From NCBI RefSeq assembly GCF_007830335.1, contig NZ_VLKU01000004.1:248001-312000 (forward strand): a stretch of 64,000 nucleotides of DNA. The letters run 5' to 3'. The stretch comes from Paracoccus sulfuroxidans. GTDB taxonomy: Bacteria > Pseudomonadota > Alphaproteobacteria > Rhodobacterales > Rhodobacteraceae. Position 1 is the first letter of the stretch; each line of letters opens with the position of its first letter. Both the position numbers and the translations under genes were made by a program. This document shows positions 26,708 to 36,582 of this stretch, piece by piece. A model generated the notes under the pieces. The model ran no database searches. It saw nothing but the letters and a program-made list of their open reading frames with translations, and had not been told where the DNA came from.

Positions 26708-27082
26708 GATCATAAGAATTGCCTCTCCCAGCCATTAATCTCTCGTCAACGCACTGATTTCGTGTGATTAAAGGTGCTTGGGAGTGATCCCGCCGCTAAT
26801 AGTGATGGTCGGTCACGATGAGAGCCTTCGGATTCGCCTTTCCCTCAAACGCCGGACAGCGGAGCTCAGATCGCTACCGGAAAAGTGTCGCGACACCCAA
26901 GATGAGTGCCTCCTGTGACTGCTATGCCGGACGCTGCTGCGCACGCCTTGCATCTTAGACACCATGTTGCGCGACCCGGATCGACGCGTTGGGCGGGGAG
27001 CGGACCTTAGCTGCGTGTGCGAACACACAAGCCCAGCGACAAAAATGCGGTCGTTCCCGAAGAACTCAGGCCAATGCGTGGT
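26708..27082. other. Island edge without a recognisable gene
   Basis: About 375 bp. Short open frames exist on both strands but none has a ribosome site or a recognisable product. It may hold remnants of an older insertion and the 3' end of the STAND transcript. Confidence 0.4.
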
Positions 27083-30000
27083 TCAGGTATTCGATCTATG
27101 CCCACGACGTACGAGATCGATGACAACGATCTTGACCTCTTCAACGGCTGGCCAATCATGGGCGATCGAGTGCCAGTATTCTTGTAAGGCTTCTTCGAGT
27201 CCCTCGAGTTCAACTAAGCGACCCTCAACTTGCCACCTGCGTTCAGGTGCGCGTCCTTGCCACACCAGAAGCATGACACCGCGGCCTCCGCCTTCATCTC
27301 GGAGGTAGTCTCCCGCGAGTTGGTTCCGGAGACGCTCGCATAGGTCTGGTCCTGACCAACCATTGTCGAGTAGCTTCAATTCGATTGGGACTGATGTGAG
27401 GCCCGGCCTCTGGATCCAGATGTCGGGTCGCTGCGCATTCGGCATCTCGTTTTCCTGCGCGCAGCTGTATCGACCATTCGCCAGATCATTTAAGCGGCCG
27501 GTTATGAGATTTCTCATCTCTGTTTCGGCCTCCACACGCTGCCATGTCCGGCTCGGACTGTCGTCGCCGTCTTCCAACCACGACCGAATATCGGTCACCC
27601 GCTGAATGACGATTGAAAAAAGTTGAGCGTTCGTTGCTGGCGTCATCAACTGATCAGTATCGAACTCGCGCAACTGGCCGTCCGACCAATCCTCGATGTC
27701 GCCGTCCTTCTCGGCACGTTCGGACGCCAAATGGAGCATCCAGGCGCGAGAGGACTCGTTCGGATGGTCCTCGGCTAACTCCCTTAGGGCGAGGTATGTC
27801 TCCTTTCCGGGGATATCGCAGAGCGCTTTGAATATGCCGTCGCGCGCATCCTGAGCGTCGTCGCGCAGGCCCGGCGAGTAAACGCCGTGTCCAGCCCGAT
27901 TGATGTCCGTCTCTGCCGTGATGTGTTGGTGCATGAGCACATATAGTCGCTTGAGGTGAGCCGGTGTCCGATGACTTTCGAATCCCGTCCCGAGGTTTTC
28001 GCTGCGGCGACTTCCAAGCAACTCGGTGATGAAATGCTGAGCTGCCGTGGAGGCCTCTGCGGCGGGCAGTGAACCGAGCCACCCTTCCATATGCGCGATT
28101 GCCTCGTCAGCGTCGATGTCGACCCAAAGCGCGAACCATTTAGCGTGCTCCGCGACTGAAGACCGCACCTCCAACTTTGCGCGCGCGAGAGCAGTAAGCC
28201 GAGTGCTATCAGCTGTGCTGTTGGCAATGAAGATCGCCTTGCGAAGCACATCTGCGTCGCGTGCGTTGTTAGCCTCCAGCCAATCAATGACCCACTCCGC
28301 AATATCCGCGTGCAGCCACGGCGCGTAGTACACGATATTATGGAGCACGTAGGACCGGTGCGCAATCTGGCGTTCGAGATCCCAAGCAAGTTCCCGGAGC
28401 ATCGCGTCGGCAACGATCTCAGGGCGATCACGATAGGCTTTTTCCAGCCAGGTCGGGAACCCGTTCAGTTCCCATGGCACATAGCGCATAGCGAGACGTA
28501 GCTCCTCGTCACTTAGTTGTGCCGGGAACTCAGCGACCAAGCCAGCTTCCATCTCAAGGCCCGCGAGACCGAAGATAAGGTTGCTCGGAACTGTGGTTGT
28601 ATCTTGCCCTTCGGAGGCGAGCGCAGGGCTGTAGTGGCGCCAGTGGTCAATGGCGGCATCTCGGTATTCTATGGCAACGTTTTCACTGAATGTCTCGGTG
28701 AGGCTACTCCAATTGTCACCTCGCCACCGGTTGCTTTCGGCATTCTGGGCAGATTCCATCAGATACAACTGATTGTACGTCATTTGGCCGGGATCGACGT
28801 CTTTCGGGCGTCGAACGAGGTTCGGGTTGGCCTTGAGTTCCTCAATCCAACGACGACGACGCTCAGCGGCTACAGCACTTTTTCTCTCACGTCTCTGCCG
28901 GGCCTTAGCAAAACGCTCGTCCATGGCCCGCTGCTGTTTCGTGGGCTTCCAGTTTACCAGGCTTTCAAGGTGTTCTGCCAAGGATGGGTTGCCTTCGACG
29001 AGGCTCCGCAGCCGACCCAGGGCCTCGTCTGGGAGTTCAAAGTCTTTGACCAAGCGGAAGGCAAGCGTGACCGCAACGAGCTTATCGTCATCGTGCTCGC
29101 GATTCAGGACAAATGACAGCACGCGATCGAAATCGGCATCCCTGTACCGGCAATAATCATAATGCAACGCCCGGAACGGATCGGTCAGGCGCGCCCCCCC
29201 GGTCTCCTCGCGTCGTGTCCGTTCGGCAGAAATCGCGGACCAGAAGACGGCATCGTTGAGATCGGGCCAGTCTGGCACCGCCTCCTGAAGGCGCTTGGCA
29301 TGTTCACTTAGATCGTCATCATGCCAGAAGAGAGCCGAGGCAACCTTGTGCAGGATGGCGACAGTGCTCTCATCGAGCGCGTGTGGAGATCGCGCGCCGA
29401 CAAGTCGCTCGACGCCATGAGCCGCCGCGCTGAGAAGCCAGTTCTGTTCTCGCGAAATACGTTCACCTCCGCCATCAAGGTGAGGTCCCCGTGAGAGGAT
29501 CTCGTTCAATGCCTCGATCAACCTTGCCAGGTCATGCTGGTCGTCAGAGTGCTCGAGGTCGAAACCGTCCAGAAACCGATGAATGGCACTGGACAACCCG
29601 GTCGTCTGAAAGCGCTCGTACGGTGTCAGCCGCTCGATCATCGCAAGGAGTCGATTGATGGAGGCGCGATCGGGCGATGCGTGGCTTGTGATCTCCGCGG
29701 CGAGGTGCCGATCCACAGGATTCTCGTCCGCGACAATTTGGTCCCAGACAGCGTCGAAATCTTCTCTCGTTCCGGCCGTCGCAACGGCTCTTAGCGCCGC
29801 AATCCGTGCGTAGCGACCTCTACCGCCGTCGACGGCGATATAGGCCATCGGTTTGACGCAAGCCGTCATTTTGCCCTGCCAAGCCAGTCTTCCAAGGAAA
29901 AACAGTGCGGAGTCGTTATCACGATGCTCATCCGTCAACCGCAGGACATCATCAGAGAGGTCGCCTTCGGCGATCCGCGCGATGGCGTCATTGTCGCTCG

Positions 30001-31405
30001 CCGAATGAGGGCCGACGTCGTCGGCAATTCTGGCGACGATTTCATGAAGGAGCTGCCGCCTCTCTTCCAGCGGAAGTCGAGAGGGATCTCCGCCTTCCGC
30101 GATAATTTCGGGACTGAGGGCAACCGCCCTCCGGCGGATATTTTCATCGAGGAGGATCAGCCATGGCAGCACTGAACGCAGGCGCGGCGCGATGAAAGTG
30201 TGGCCGTATTTCTCGCGGAAGATCAGGCTTTCAATTGACCGCCGAGAATTTCCCGTTCGCAGCAGCTCGGCCAACCATTCCGCTGCCAACAATTCTCGTA
30301 CCTCGCGGTGACGAAAGCGAACCTTGCCGTAGATAACATCGTCGAATATTCCGCGCTCGAGGAGAGCGTGGACTTCATCAGGTTGCCAGACGCCGAGAAC
30401 CGCAGCGGCGTCGACGCCGTCTCGGAGAGGTCGTTCGTCCGGTACTCGTATTCCGGACTTGCCCGAGAGAATGACCGCCGCAGCCAGATGTCTCGCGCCT
30501 GCGCGAGCTTTTTCGTGATTTAGTGGCTGTTGCCTATCCCGGTCGGGATTGATCTCCGAAAGCCGCTTGTCGATCCCGAAGCACAGGAAATCAAAACGGC
30601 TACCGAGTTCGCCGTCCTGTTTCCATTTCTCGATGATGCTTTCGAGATCGAAGGGCCGCGCCGCAACCGCAAAGAGATTTCGTCTCTGGATGTTTTCGAC
30701 CAGCACATCCGCATCGGCAACGCCGCGCGCTTCAGCAAAGACGCGGATATCGGTTTCCGTAAGGTCATTTAGAACGTAGACGCGCAACCCGCCTTTCGCT
30801 TCCGGTGTCTCCTTGACCTGCTCAAGCCCCTCCTCAATGAGCTCGTCGACGTCGACCGCCTCCACGACCTTGGTCTGCTGCCTTGAATGGGGCAGGTGCT
30901 TTTGTACCATCACGCGATCGGTGTGGCTCCGCCAAGCGTATGGGCGACTGGATATCACGATTTGCGCTCGATGCTGCGCAACTTTTATTTTGCGGGCAAA
31001 GCGGCGGATCGCCTTCTCGAACATGCGCGGGTCGTCGAGGCGGGCCTCGTCGATGGAGTCGAGATAGAACCACGCTTCGTCAGACGATGACAGCCAAGCC
31101 TCAAAGGCCTCTTCATCCCCGACCTCGAATGAGAGCTCGAAGTCTTCGTCAATATCCTCGATGCGAATAAAGAATGCCGCGTCGCCAGCCTCGCGTTTTT
31201 CTTCTGCACGGCGCTTCATCTCATGCGTTTTGCCGATCCCGGCTCCGGCGAGGATCACCGCTCGCTGGCTGTTCTCGACGCCCGCCCAATCGATTGGCCC
31301 TCGCCCTTCGACAAAAGACTGGATCTCGTGGTCCTCCGCATCTTTGTCCGTCGCGTGAAGGGGTGAAAAAGTTCGGTCGAGATGGACGTGATCACCAACG
31401 GTCAC
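27083..31405 (-). CDS. STAND/NACHT-like NTPase with C-terminal PD-(D/E)xK nuclease (candidate defence protein)
   Basis: 1440 residues from a GTG at 31405, preferred because GGAG lies 6 bp upstream; a TTG at 31417 would add four residues. The N-terminal P-loop NTPase has Walker A GAGIGKT (54-60), Walker B-like FYLDSIDE (113-120) and a sensor-like VISSRPY near 150. A long helical region (about 350-1250), rich in short helix pairs and probably HEAT/TPR-like, follows. The C-terminal ~110 residues hold a PD-(D/E)xK pattern: Asp1328 in PDIWI and Glu1342-x-Lys1344 in PIELKLL. NTPase sensor plus repeats plus nuclease is the plan of bacterial STAND (Avs, bNACHT) antiphage proteins, though here the nuclease is at the C terminus rather than the N terminus. 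Two genes on the same strand upstream may be partners. Confidence 0.75.
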   Translation of the reverse strand: MTVGDHVHLDRTFSPLHATDKDAEDHEIQSFVEGRGPIDWAGVENSQRAVILAGAGIGKTHEMKRRAEEKREAGDAAFFIRIEDIDEDFELSFEVGDEEAFEAWLSSSDEAWFYLDSIDEARLDDPRMFEKAIRRFARKIKVAQHRAQIVISSRPYAWRSHTDRVMVQKHLPHSRQQTKVVEAVDVDELIEEGLEQVKETPEAKGGLRVYVLNDLTETDIRVFAEARGVADADVLVENIQRRNLFAVAARPFDLESIIEKWKQDGELGSRFDFLCFGIDKRLSEINPDRDRQQPLNHEKARAGARHLAAAVILSGKSGIRVPDERPLRDGVDAAAVLGVWQPDEVHALLERGIFDDVIYGKVRFRHREVRELLAAEWLAELLRTGNSRRSIESLIFREKYGHTFIAPRLRSVLPWLILLDENIRRRAVALSPEIIAEGGDPSRLPLEERRQLLHEIVARIADDVGPHSASDNDAIARIAEGDLSDDVLRLTDEHRDNDSALFFLGRLAWQGKMTACVKPMAYIAVDGGRGRYARIAALRAVATAGTREDFDAVWDQIVADENPVDRHLAAEITSHASPDRASINRLLAMIERLTPYERFQTTGLSSAIHRFLDGFDLEHSDDQHDLARLIEALNEILSRGPHLDGGGERISREQNWLLSAAAHGVERLVGARSPHALDESTVAILHKVASALFWHDDDLSEHAKRLQEAVPDWPDLNDAVFWSAISAERTRREETGGARLTDPFRALHYDYCRYRDADFDRVLSFVLNREHDDDKLVAVTLAFRLVKDFELPDEALGRLRSLVEGNPSLAEHLESLVNWKPTKQQRAMDERFAKARQRRERKSAVAAERRRRWIEELKANPNLVRRPKDVDPGQMTYNQLYLMESAQNAESNRWRGDNWSSLTETFSENVAIEYRDAAIDHWRHYSPALASEGQDTTTVPSNLIFGLAGLEMEAGLVAEFPAQLSDEELRLAMRYVPWELNGFPTWLEKAYRDRPEIVADAMLRELAWDLERQIAHRSYVLHNIVYYAPWLHADIAEWVIDWLEANNARDADVLRKAIFIANSTADSTRLTALARAKLEVRSSVAEHAKWFALWVDIDADEAIAHMEGWLGSLPAAEASTAAQHFITELLGSRRSENLGTGFESHRTPAHLKRLYVLMHQHITAETDINRAGHGVYSPGLRDDAQDARDGIFKALCDIPGKETYLALRELAEDHPNESSRAWMLHLASERAEKDGDIEDWSDGQLREFDTDQLMTPATNAQLFSIVIQRVTDIRSWLEDGDDSPSRTWQRVEAETEMRNLITGRLNDLANGRYSCAQENEMPNAQRPDIWIQRPGLTSVPIELKLLDNGWSGPDLCERLRNQLAGDYLRDEGGGRGVMLLVWQGRAPERRWQVEGRLVELEGLEEALQEYWHSIAHDWPAVEEVKIVVIDLVRRGHRSNT

Positions 31406-31664
31406 AGTTCGCTCCAATTCACGGCAAAATTATTTAGAATGAAATATTTGCACTGGCCGACTGACGATTTCAAGAAACCTGTCCAGAGGTTTTCCGCACT
31501 CGTGCCCCCGCCAGTGTGCTTGGCAACGTATCCCCGGCTGAACCGACCGGCATGCACGAACGGCAGCTTCGGCGAAGCCGCGCTGCGGCATCCGCAATGC
31601 TTGGGAATGACCGCTGTGGGCCGAACGAAGCAGCAAAAACGCGAGAGACTCGGTTAATTGCGCG

Positions 31665-32504
31665 CTATGATGACCCTAGCCGCTGCCGTTTTCTGTTCAT
31701 GAAATCCGCCAACCCATGCCGATCAAGAGCAGGGGCATGAATTGCCTTCTTGACCCCAAAAGCCGGGTTTCCGACCCATCTTCCGTCGATCCATTGCGCC
31801 CAGCCAGTGTCAGTCAGAGTGGTTTCAAACGCCGCGGCGAAATGGCTCTGCGCGGTTCGTACGTGGCCGCGCCGATAGTGAAGAGGTTTTTTCGCGCCAT
31901 GTTCGTCGTTGTCGGTTGCCGCGAGTTTTCTGCCCGCAGCGGTTCTCCAAACAACTTTGTGCCATGCGTTCACCGGTAGCCTGAGCGATCTGTTCGCTGC
32001 ACGGCGCTCCTGCCTCTGGCTGCTGTCCGTGAGTTCGACAAGCTTCGGACTGTTAATCAAAGACAGCATCATCGATAGGGACAAGGCGGTGAGGTCGAGC
32101 TGAGATTGAACCTCCTCGGTCTGCGGTTCAAACGTTGACCGCGTGTCGATCCTGTTTGTCCCTGGCTGCCAACGAAATTCACGGTATATTGCTCCGTTTG
32201 CGCCGATCTGAGTGACGAAAACAACCTGTCCTGCCGATCTCATGAGAAAGATGCTGTTCTCGTCTCCAATCCGAAACGTGGCAGGATTAGCTGGTGGGAC
32301 CGCAATACTGTCGACAAAGAACTCTGATCCCTCGGTGAGTTCCCAGACAAAGCGACCTGCCGCGATATAGATCTCGCGATCGACCTCAAAGTGCTGAGCC
32401 TCGCCTAGATCCGCAACCGTACGAGCATCACCTGCATGCTTTAGCGCGCTTATGGCGGCTGTAACAAGTTGAACATGGGTCAGATAGCGCGACCCATTCG
32501 TCAT
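31665..32504 (-). CDS. Uncharacterised protein paired with the DUF3883 nuclease
   Basis: 279 residues, not assigned to a named family. The N-terminal half is mixed alpha/beta (FRIGDENSIFLMRSAGQVVF). The C-terminal third contains KPLHYRRGHVRTAQSH and WAQWIDGRWVGNPAFG, a His/Arg/Trp pattern that resembles uncharacterised phage and mobile-element proteins; this comparison is from memory. It begins inside the stop of the DUF3883 gene (ATGA), so the two are translated together. It is followed by 260 bp and then the STAND gene on the same strand. Confidence 0.7.
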   Translation of the reverse strand: MTNGSRYLTHVQLVTAAISALKHAGDARTVADLGEAQHFEVDREIYIAAGRFVWELTEGSEFFVDSIAVPPANPATFRIGDENSIFLMRSAGQVVFVTQIGANGAIYREFRWQPGTNRIDTRSTFEPQTEEVQSQLDLTALSLSMMLSLINSPKLVELTDSSQRQERRAANRSLRLPVNAWHKVVWRTAAGRKLAATDNDEHGAKKPLHYRRGHVRTAQSHFAAAFETTLTDTGWAQWIDGRWVGNPAFGVKKAIHAPALDRHGLADFMNRKRQRLGSS

Positions 32505-33331
32505 TGGAAGCTGGCCTGAAAACTGGTGGCGGTGAGCGAAACATGCGCATCGAGCGGTGGCCGCAACTCGAAGGCTTTGGGCGCACGGGCAAATTCGTAG
32601 AGCCGGAACAGATGCCAGTCATCGCGGCGCTCATTTGCGACTTCGAGTTCGTTGCGCGAGATGTGGAAAGGGGTACGTTGCCAGCCATTCGTCGTCTTGA
32701 CCTCGATCAGGCGTTCACGGCCGTCGGGCATGAAACTAGCAATGTCATAGCCTGCGCCATCGCCGTCCTCCAAGGCGACCCATCGAACGCGTCGCGCCAG
32801 ATCGTCCCGTCCGTTCTGCCGCAGTAACGTGCGTTCATTGTGAAAGACCCGCTCCTCACCGGCACGCCCCAGGCTGCGATTGCGTTCATCGCGGCCCGCC
32901 ACATCGAAGCGACGCGCGATCCGCTGCATCTGCTCCAGTTCGTCAGGGGGTGGCGCGTTGCGCAGCGTTGGTGCGACCCCGACAAAGAGCGGCGGCGGGT
33001 CGGCCATATGCGCGACCTCTTGGCGATGAAGCGCCTGCTCCCATTCCGGATGCTGGGCAAGCCAGCGCGATACGGCTTCGGCCAAAGACATTTGGAAATT
33101 GAAGCGTGGCTTGTAACCCGTGATGATCGGCAGACCGAAGCCTTGGAAGGCGGCGGAGATATTTGCGAGCTTGAACTCTACCGATCCGCGGCTGCGGTCA
33201 ATCTGTTCCTGCAGCAACCTGTTCTGGGCGGCCTTGTTGTAGGACCGGCCCGATAGCTCATCACTGAGCATCGAGAAATAGGCGGCAACCACCGCATCGT
33301 TTTCCTGATCAGACCAATCACCGGAATTCAT
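32501..33331 (-). CDS. DUF3883 (PD-(D/E)xK nuclease-type) protein
   Basis: 276 residues. The C-terminal DUF3883 domain spans about 155-250: LGRAGEERVFHNER, then the likely catalytic GAGYDIASF (Asp) and RLIEVKTTNG (Glu-x-Lys), followed by FHISRNELEVAN. The N-terminal ~90 residues (YNKAAQNRLLQEQI, GSVEFKLANISAAFQGFGLP) are a small helical domain often fused to restriction-type nucleases. DUF3883 occurs widely in restriction and defence loci. It heads a same-strand run with the uncharacterised gene and the STAND gene. Confidence 0.8.
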   Translation of the reverse strand: MNSGDWSDQENDAVVAAYFSMLSDELSGRSYNKAAQNRLLQEQIDRSRGSVEFKLANISAAFQGFGLPIITGYKPRFNFQMSLAEAVSRWLAQHPEWEQALHRQEVAHMADPPPLFVGVAPTLRNAPPPDELEQMQRIARRFDVAGRDERNRSLGRAGEERVFHNERTLLRQNGRDDLARRVRWVALEDGDGAGYDIASFMPDGRERLIEVKTTNGWQRTPFHISRNELEVANERRDDWHLFRLYEFARAPKAFELRPPLDAHVSLTATSFQASFQ

Positions 33332-33528
33332 GTGGACAGGCTATTTCGGCGCGAGGGCGATGTCATCTGCGATCAATGAACTTTCTAAGGTGGCCGGATC
33401 GCGACCAGGGTTTGGATGCGCGAAAGTTTCCCGATCGATGAGGATTGTGCCTCGTGTAATCGCGGTGCACGAGCCGGACAAGCCGCTTCGGTGAAACCGC
33501 ACTGCAGCACCGAGGCATCGATGGACGG

Positions 33529-34299
33529 TCAGTGTCGCGTTGCTAACTTGACCATATCATCGGTATCGAGCTTGAGCGCGGATCGCCAGAGCGGAGTCTT
33601 AAAGATCATATGCGCTGATCGTCCGGCTGGACTCTTGGCTTCCTGCAAGGTGATAAGGCCGGCCCACTCGAGTGGTTTCAGGACGCATCCACTGAATGCA
33701 CCAATCTGGCGCCATCCGTCGTTATCCCAATCTGCGCCCTCCCCATAGAAAGTCCCATATAACTGCCGCTCACTAATGCCGTTTTCAATTTCGACATTCA
33801 TGACATTTAGCCACGTGTCCCAGTTGCCCGGAGCCTGCTTTGCGCTGCGGGAATAGGCGGCATGGTCCATTGCTAGCAGGAAAAACGGCACCAGCTTGTC
33901 AAAGAGTCGTCCTGGATGCGCTGCCAGCACCCGACCGTCATGGTTGACCCTGAAGGTGCCCTTGAAATGGTGTCCGAACCGCAACCGGATCAACAGGAAA
34001 TGGAGAAGTTCGAGAGGAGGAAAATCCGCCTCGTTGACGAAGCGCTGATAACGAAACATTTCCGCGGCGGACTTTCCTGGCCAATCGAAATGGTCAACTG
34101 CCCAGTGAACGAAGTCACGCTTGAAGGCTTTAGTTGCCGTCAGGCCGATGCCGCCGTGCTCCATAGCATAATTAATCGTGAGACGGGCAGCGCGCAGCAT
34201 CGGCGAGAAGGCGAGGTCGGGATGCTCATCAGGCAGAACACGGAATTCAATCACGGCTATGATCCATACCAAAGGCAGCTGTCCGAAGCACGTCGCCAT
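33529..34299 (-). CDS. Uncharacterised protein
   Basis: Up to 256 residues; the true start may be the Met at residue 34 (MLRAARLTINYA). The body is composed of helices with conserved-looking aromatic stretches (FVHWAVDHFDWPGKSAAEMF, HPGRLFDKLVPFFLLAMDHA, PGNWDTWLNVMNVEIENG) and a C-terminal winged-helix-like end (LKPLEWAGLITLQEA). I do not recognise the family with certainty; similar sequences occur in mobile regions of alphaproteobacteria. It is transcribed alone. Confidence 0.6.
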   Translation of the reverse strand: MATCFGQLPLVWIIAVIEFRVLPDEHPDLAFSPMLRAARLTINYAMEHGGIGLTATKAFKRDFVHWAVDHFDWPGKSAAEMFRYQRFVNEADFPPLELLHFLLIRLRFGHHFKGTFRVNHDGRVLAAHPGRLFDKLVPFFLLAMDHAAYSRSAKQAPGNWDTWLNVMNVEIENGISERQLYGTFYGEGADWDNDGWRQIGAFSGCVLKPLEWAGLITLQEAKSPAGRSAHMIFKTPLWRSALKLDTDDMVKLATRH

Positions 34300-34535
34300 C
34301 TGAGATGGTCACAGAGCACGCAGACCGGGCATCTCAGCGCTGTGATCGCTTCCGTTCCGACTAGTACGGACTTCATCCCTCCTCCAGTTCTCCCATACCT
34401 CAAGGCTAGCCGTCGAAGGCTTGCGTCCCCCGCTCATCACATGGACGGTATCGAGCTCTTGGGACCGGTTCCTGATTTCACGGCCATGATCGTCATCGTG
34501 GCATTGAAGTGTTACTCGCCTGCATGAAAATCACC

Positions 34536-35291
34536 TCAGCGTCCCCGAGATCGTCCATCGCACCCAATTCCATATCTCGAGAGCACTGCTCCGGCGGTCG
34601 TCCACGATACCCCCGCAGCCTCGGCAGCCTTATTCACCGAGCCAGCTTTGTCGAATGTTTCTGCGATCAGGGCCTCATCATATCGCCAGTTGCTGTTTCT
34701 GGGCAGAACAGTGCGACCAGTCTTCCGGATCCACCGTGCGATCGTGTCTCTTCCCGGTCCGTGCCTGCGACTGAGTTCTCGCGTGTCGCATCCTGCCTCC
34801 CATTCTCGGGCAATATCCTCATAGATATCAATGCCCGCTATCTTAAGCGCCTTAATGGCCCGCCCTCGCGCGAGCCCAAAGGTCGCGGCAAAACCATGCA
34901 GCGATCTAACGAGTTGATAGACTGCGCGCGCCTCAAGGGGGTCAGGTAAGGGCGGAACAGGTGGCGGCGGTAGGAATATACTTCTTTCGGGCACCGGCAG
35001 CATACGCGACGCTTTTCTCGGATAGTCCTGACGACCTCGCGGTTGCGGTGTCTGCGTGCTAATTCGCTGTATTTCAAGGCGATGCGCCCGAGCCTCGCTG
35101 GCTAGTTTTTCGAGAATGTTATCCGAACGCAAACCCAGCCCTTCGAGTTCGTCAATCGTAACCCTCGCCGCTCTCGCTGTGGCAAGCGCGATGCTCTCCA
35201 CTTCTCTGGCTTCATCAAGCGCCTGCTGCTGGGCGTCCGAGAGACCAGGCAGCCTCCTCAAAAAGGTAGTGCCACTTTTGCGCTTAGCCAT
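34536..35291 (-). CDS. Helix-turn-helix DNA-binding protein
   Basis: 251 residues. The N-terminal part is a probable coiled coil (residues 15-75). A proline-rich linker (LPPPPVPPLP) follows. The C-terminal 120 residues contain two homeodomain-like helix-turn-helix units: CDTRELSRRHGPGRDTIARW and GSVNKAAEAAGVSWTTAGAV. This suggests a resolvase-tail-like or regulatory DNA binder. A decayed second copy of its 3' half lies at 43754-44830, so it belongs to a repeated mobile family. Confidence 0.65.
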   Translation of the reverse strand: MAKRKSGTTFLRRLPGLSDAQQQALDEAREVESIALATARAARVTIDELEGLGLRSDNILEKLASEARAHRLEIQRISTQTPQPRGRQDYPRKASRMLPVPERSIFLPPPPVPPLPDPLEARAVYQLVRSLHGFAATFGLARGRAIKALKIAGIDIYEDIAREWEAGCDTRELSRRHGPGRDTIARWIRKTGRTVLPRNSNWRYDEALIAETFDKAGSVNKAAEAAGVSWTTAGAVLSRYGIGCDGRSRGR

Positions 35292-35500
35292 GCCTCTCCC
35301 CTCCTAGATGATGGGTCAGTTGGAGAAGAGTACCACGAAATATGCGTTGTCCAAGTATCCCTTTCTCAGTTTGGCCGTATACGCAGCGGCCAACCTGAAG
35401 ATTTCTCCACCCAAAATGGGAGAACTGTTGTGCCGGACGCACTTTTCCGACTCAGTGATTCGCAGCGCAACTTGAGAGACCAAGGACTTAACCCCACGCC

Positions 35501-35668
35501 ATGAAGGTCGAAATGCAGAACCATGAACTGTTGAAGTTCCGACTGCGCTCGGCAGGCTCGTCGATGGCGGAAGTAGCCCGGTCGCTTGTCCTTTTCACTA
35601 TGTCCGAGAGTTCGTTAGGCGGGATTTGCTCAGGCTGTTATCCCATGGCGCCCAAGAGCGTTATCTGA
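35501..35668 (+). pseudogene. Truncated Ner/Nlp-like helix-turn-helix protein
   Basis: A 55-codon frame starting HELLKFRLRSAGSSMAEVARS, which matches the start of Mu Ner/Nlp-type regulators common in Rhodobacteraceae. After about residue 30 the sequence no longer fits the family, consistent with a frameshift. It overlaps the TniQ-like remnant and is probably part of the same decayed transposon. Confidence 0.4.
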
Positions 35669-36306
35669 GCCGAATTGAGGTCCAAAAGATCCTCCGGACA
35701 GTCGAGCAACTACCTATAGTCGAGCAACATGGTAAACTACTTCGTGCGTCTCAACTTCGAGGTCAAATAGGCTGCACGGTTCCAGAGGCTTTCGCGCTGT
35801 ATTTAGGGGGTGTTATTACGCCGACTTGTCGCATCATTGGGATAAACGGAATTGGTGCAATACTATTTGATGTCGATAAGATAAGATCCGTGCAACAGGC
35901 AGGTGTTCGAGATTTTATCTCCTTCGCGGCCGCGTGCAATGCTCTAAATCTTCACTACTCCGTTCTTAGAGCTCTCATTGCGCAGGGCTATATTAAAATA
36001 GAGGTGCGAAAGAACCCGGATACCGGTTACTCCTGCGCCATGATTAACGCCGAATCGCTCGGGCTCTTTAGGTCGCGCTTCATTACACTCATTGAGCTTG
36101 CAAAAGTGTTACGTAGGAAAGCCGCTGCGCTATCCGCAGACCTGGCGGACTTAGGAGTGTTTTCAGTGCTTTCGGGTGATCATCGCACACCCATTTATGA
36201 GCGATCGAAGCTTCCTGATCTTTCTCCTCTGAGCAGTCGCTGCAGCAAGTTAGTTTCGACCGTGATCCGAGCCCCTGAACCCCCTCCGGATATTCCGTGG
36301 ACCTAA
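35626..36306 (+). pseudogene. TniQ-like C-terminal remnant
   Basis: About 226 codons open from a TTG, with no plausible start and the frame open further upstream. It appears to be the C-terminal part of a TniQ/TnsD-type transposition protein: repeated helix-turn-helix units such as FISFAAACNALNLHYSVLRA and LIELAKVLRRKAAAL separated by short strands. The zinc-binding N-terminal half is missing. AT-richer than the flanking genes. Confidence 0.45.
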
Positions 36307-36582
36307 GCTGCTGCTGAAGCCTGCTGATCGGTTTGATGCTGTGGATTCACGCTGCGGGCGGAATACTACTGTCCCATAGCGGACCACCGGTCGCGGCCTC
36401 GACAGGCAGCTATGCGGACCTAACTGCCGTTCGTTGCGCAAGATCTGCGCTGCTGTTGCGAGTGCACGGACGAGTGGTCCCGCGCTGGCGAGAACACTCG
36501 GTTAGATCATGCTTAGAGCGAGGCCGTCTCCACCACCGCCGCCAGCTTGTCCCGGAAGCTCCAGCCTTCCGGCGCGGGGAGT

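Noticed and set aside
26450..26713. 87-codon minus-strand frame across tRNA-Pro
   Set aside because: It is the antisense of the tRNA gene (reads [20 protein letters not shown]), a well-known false gene call.
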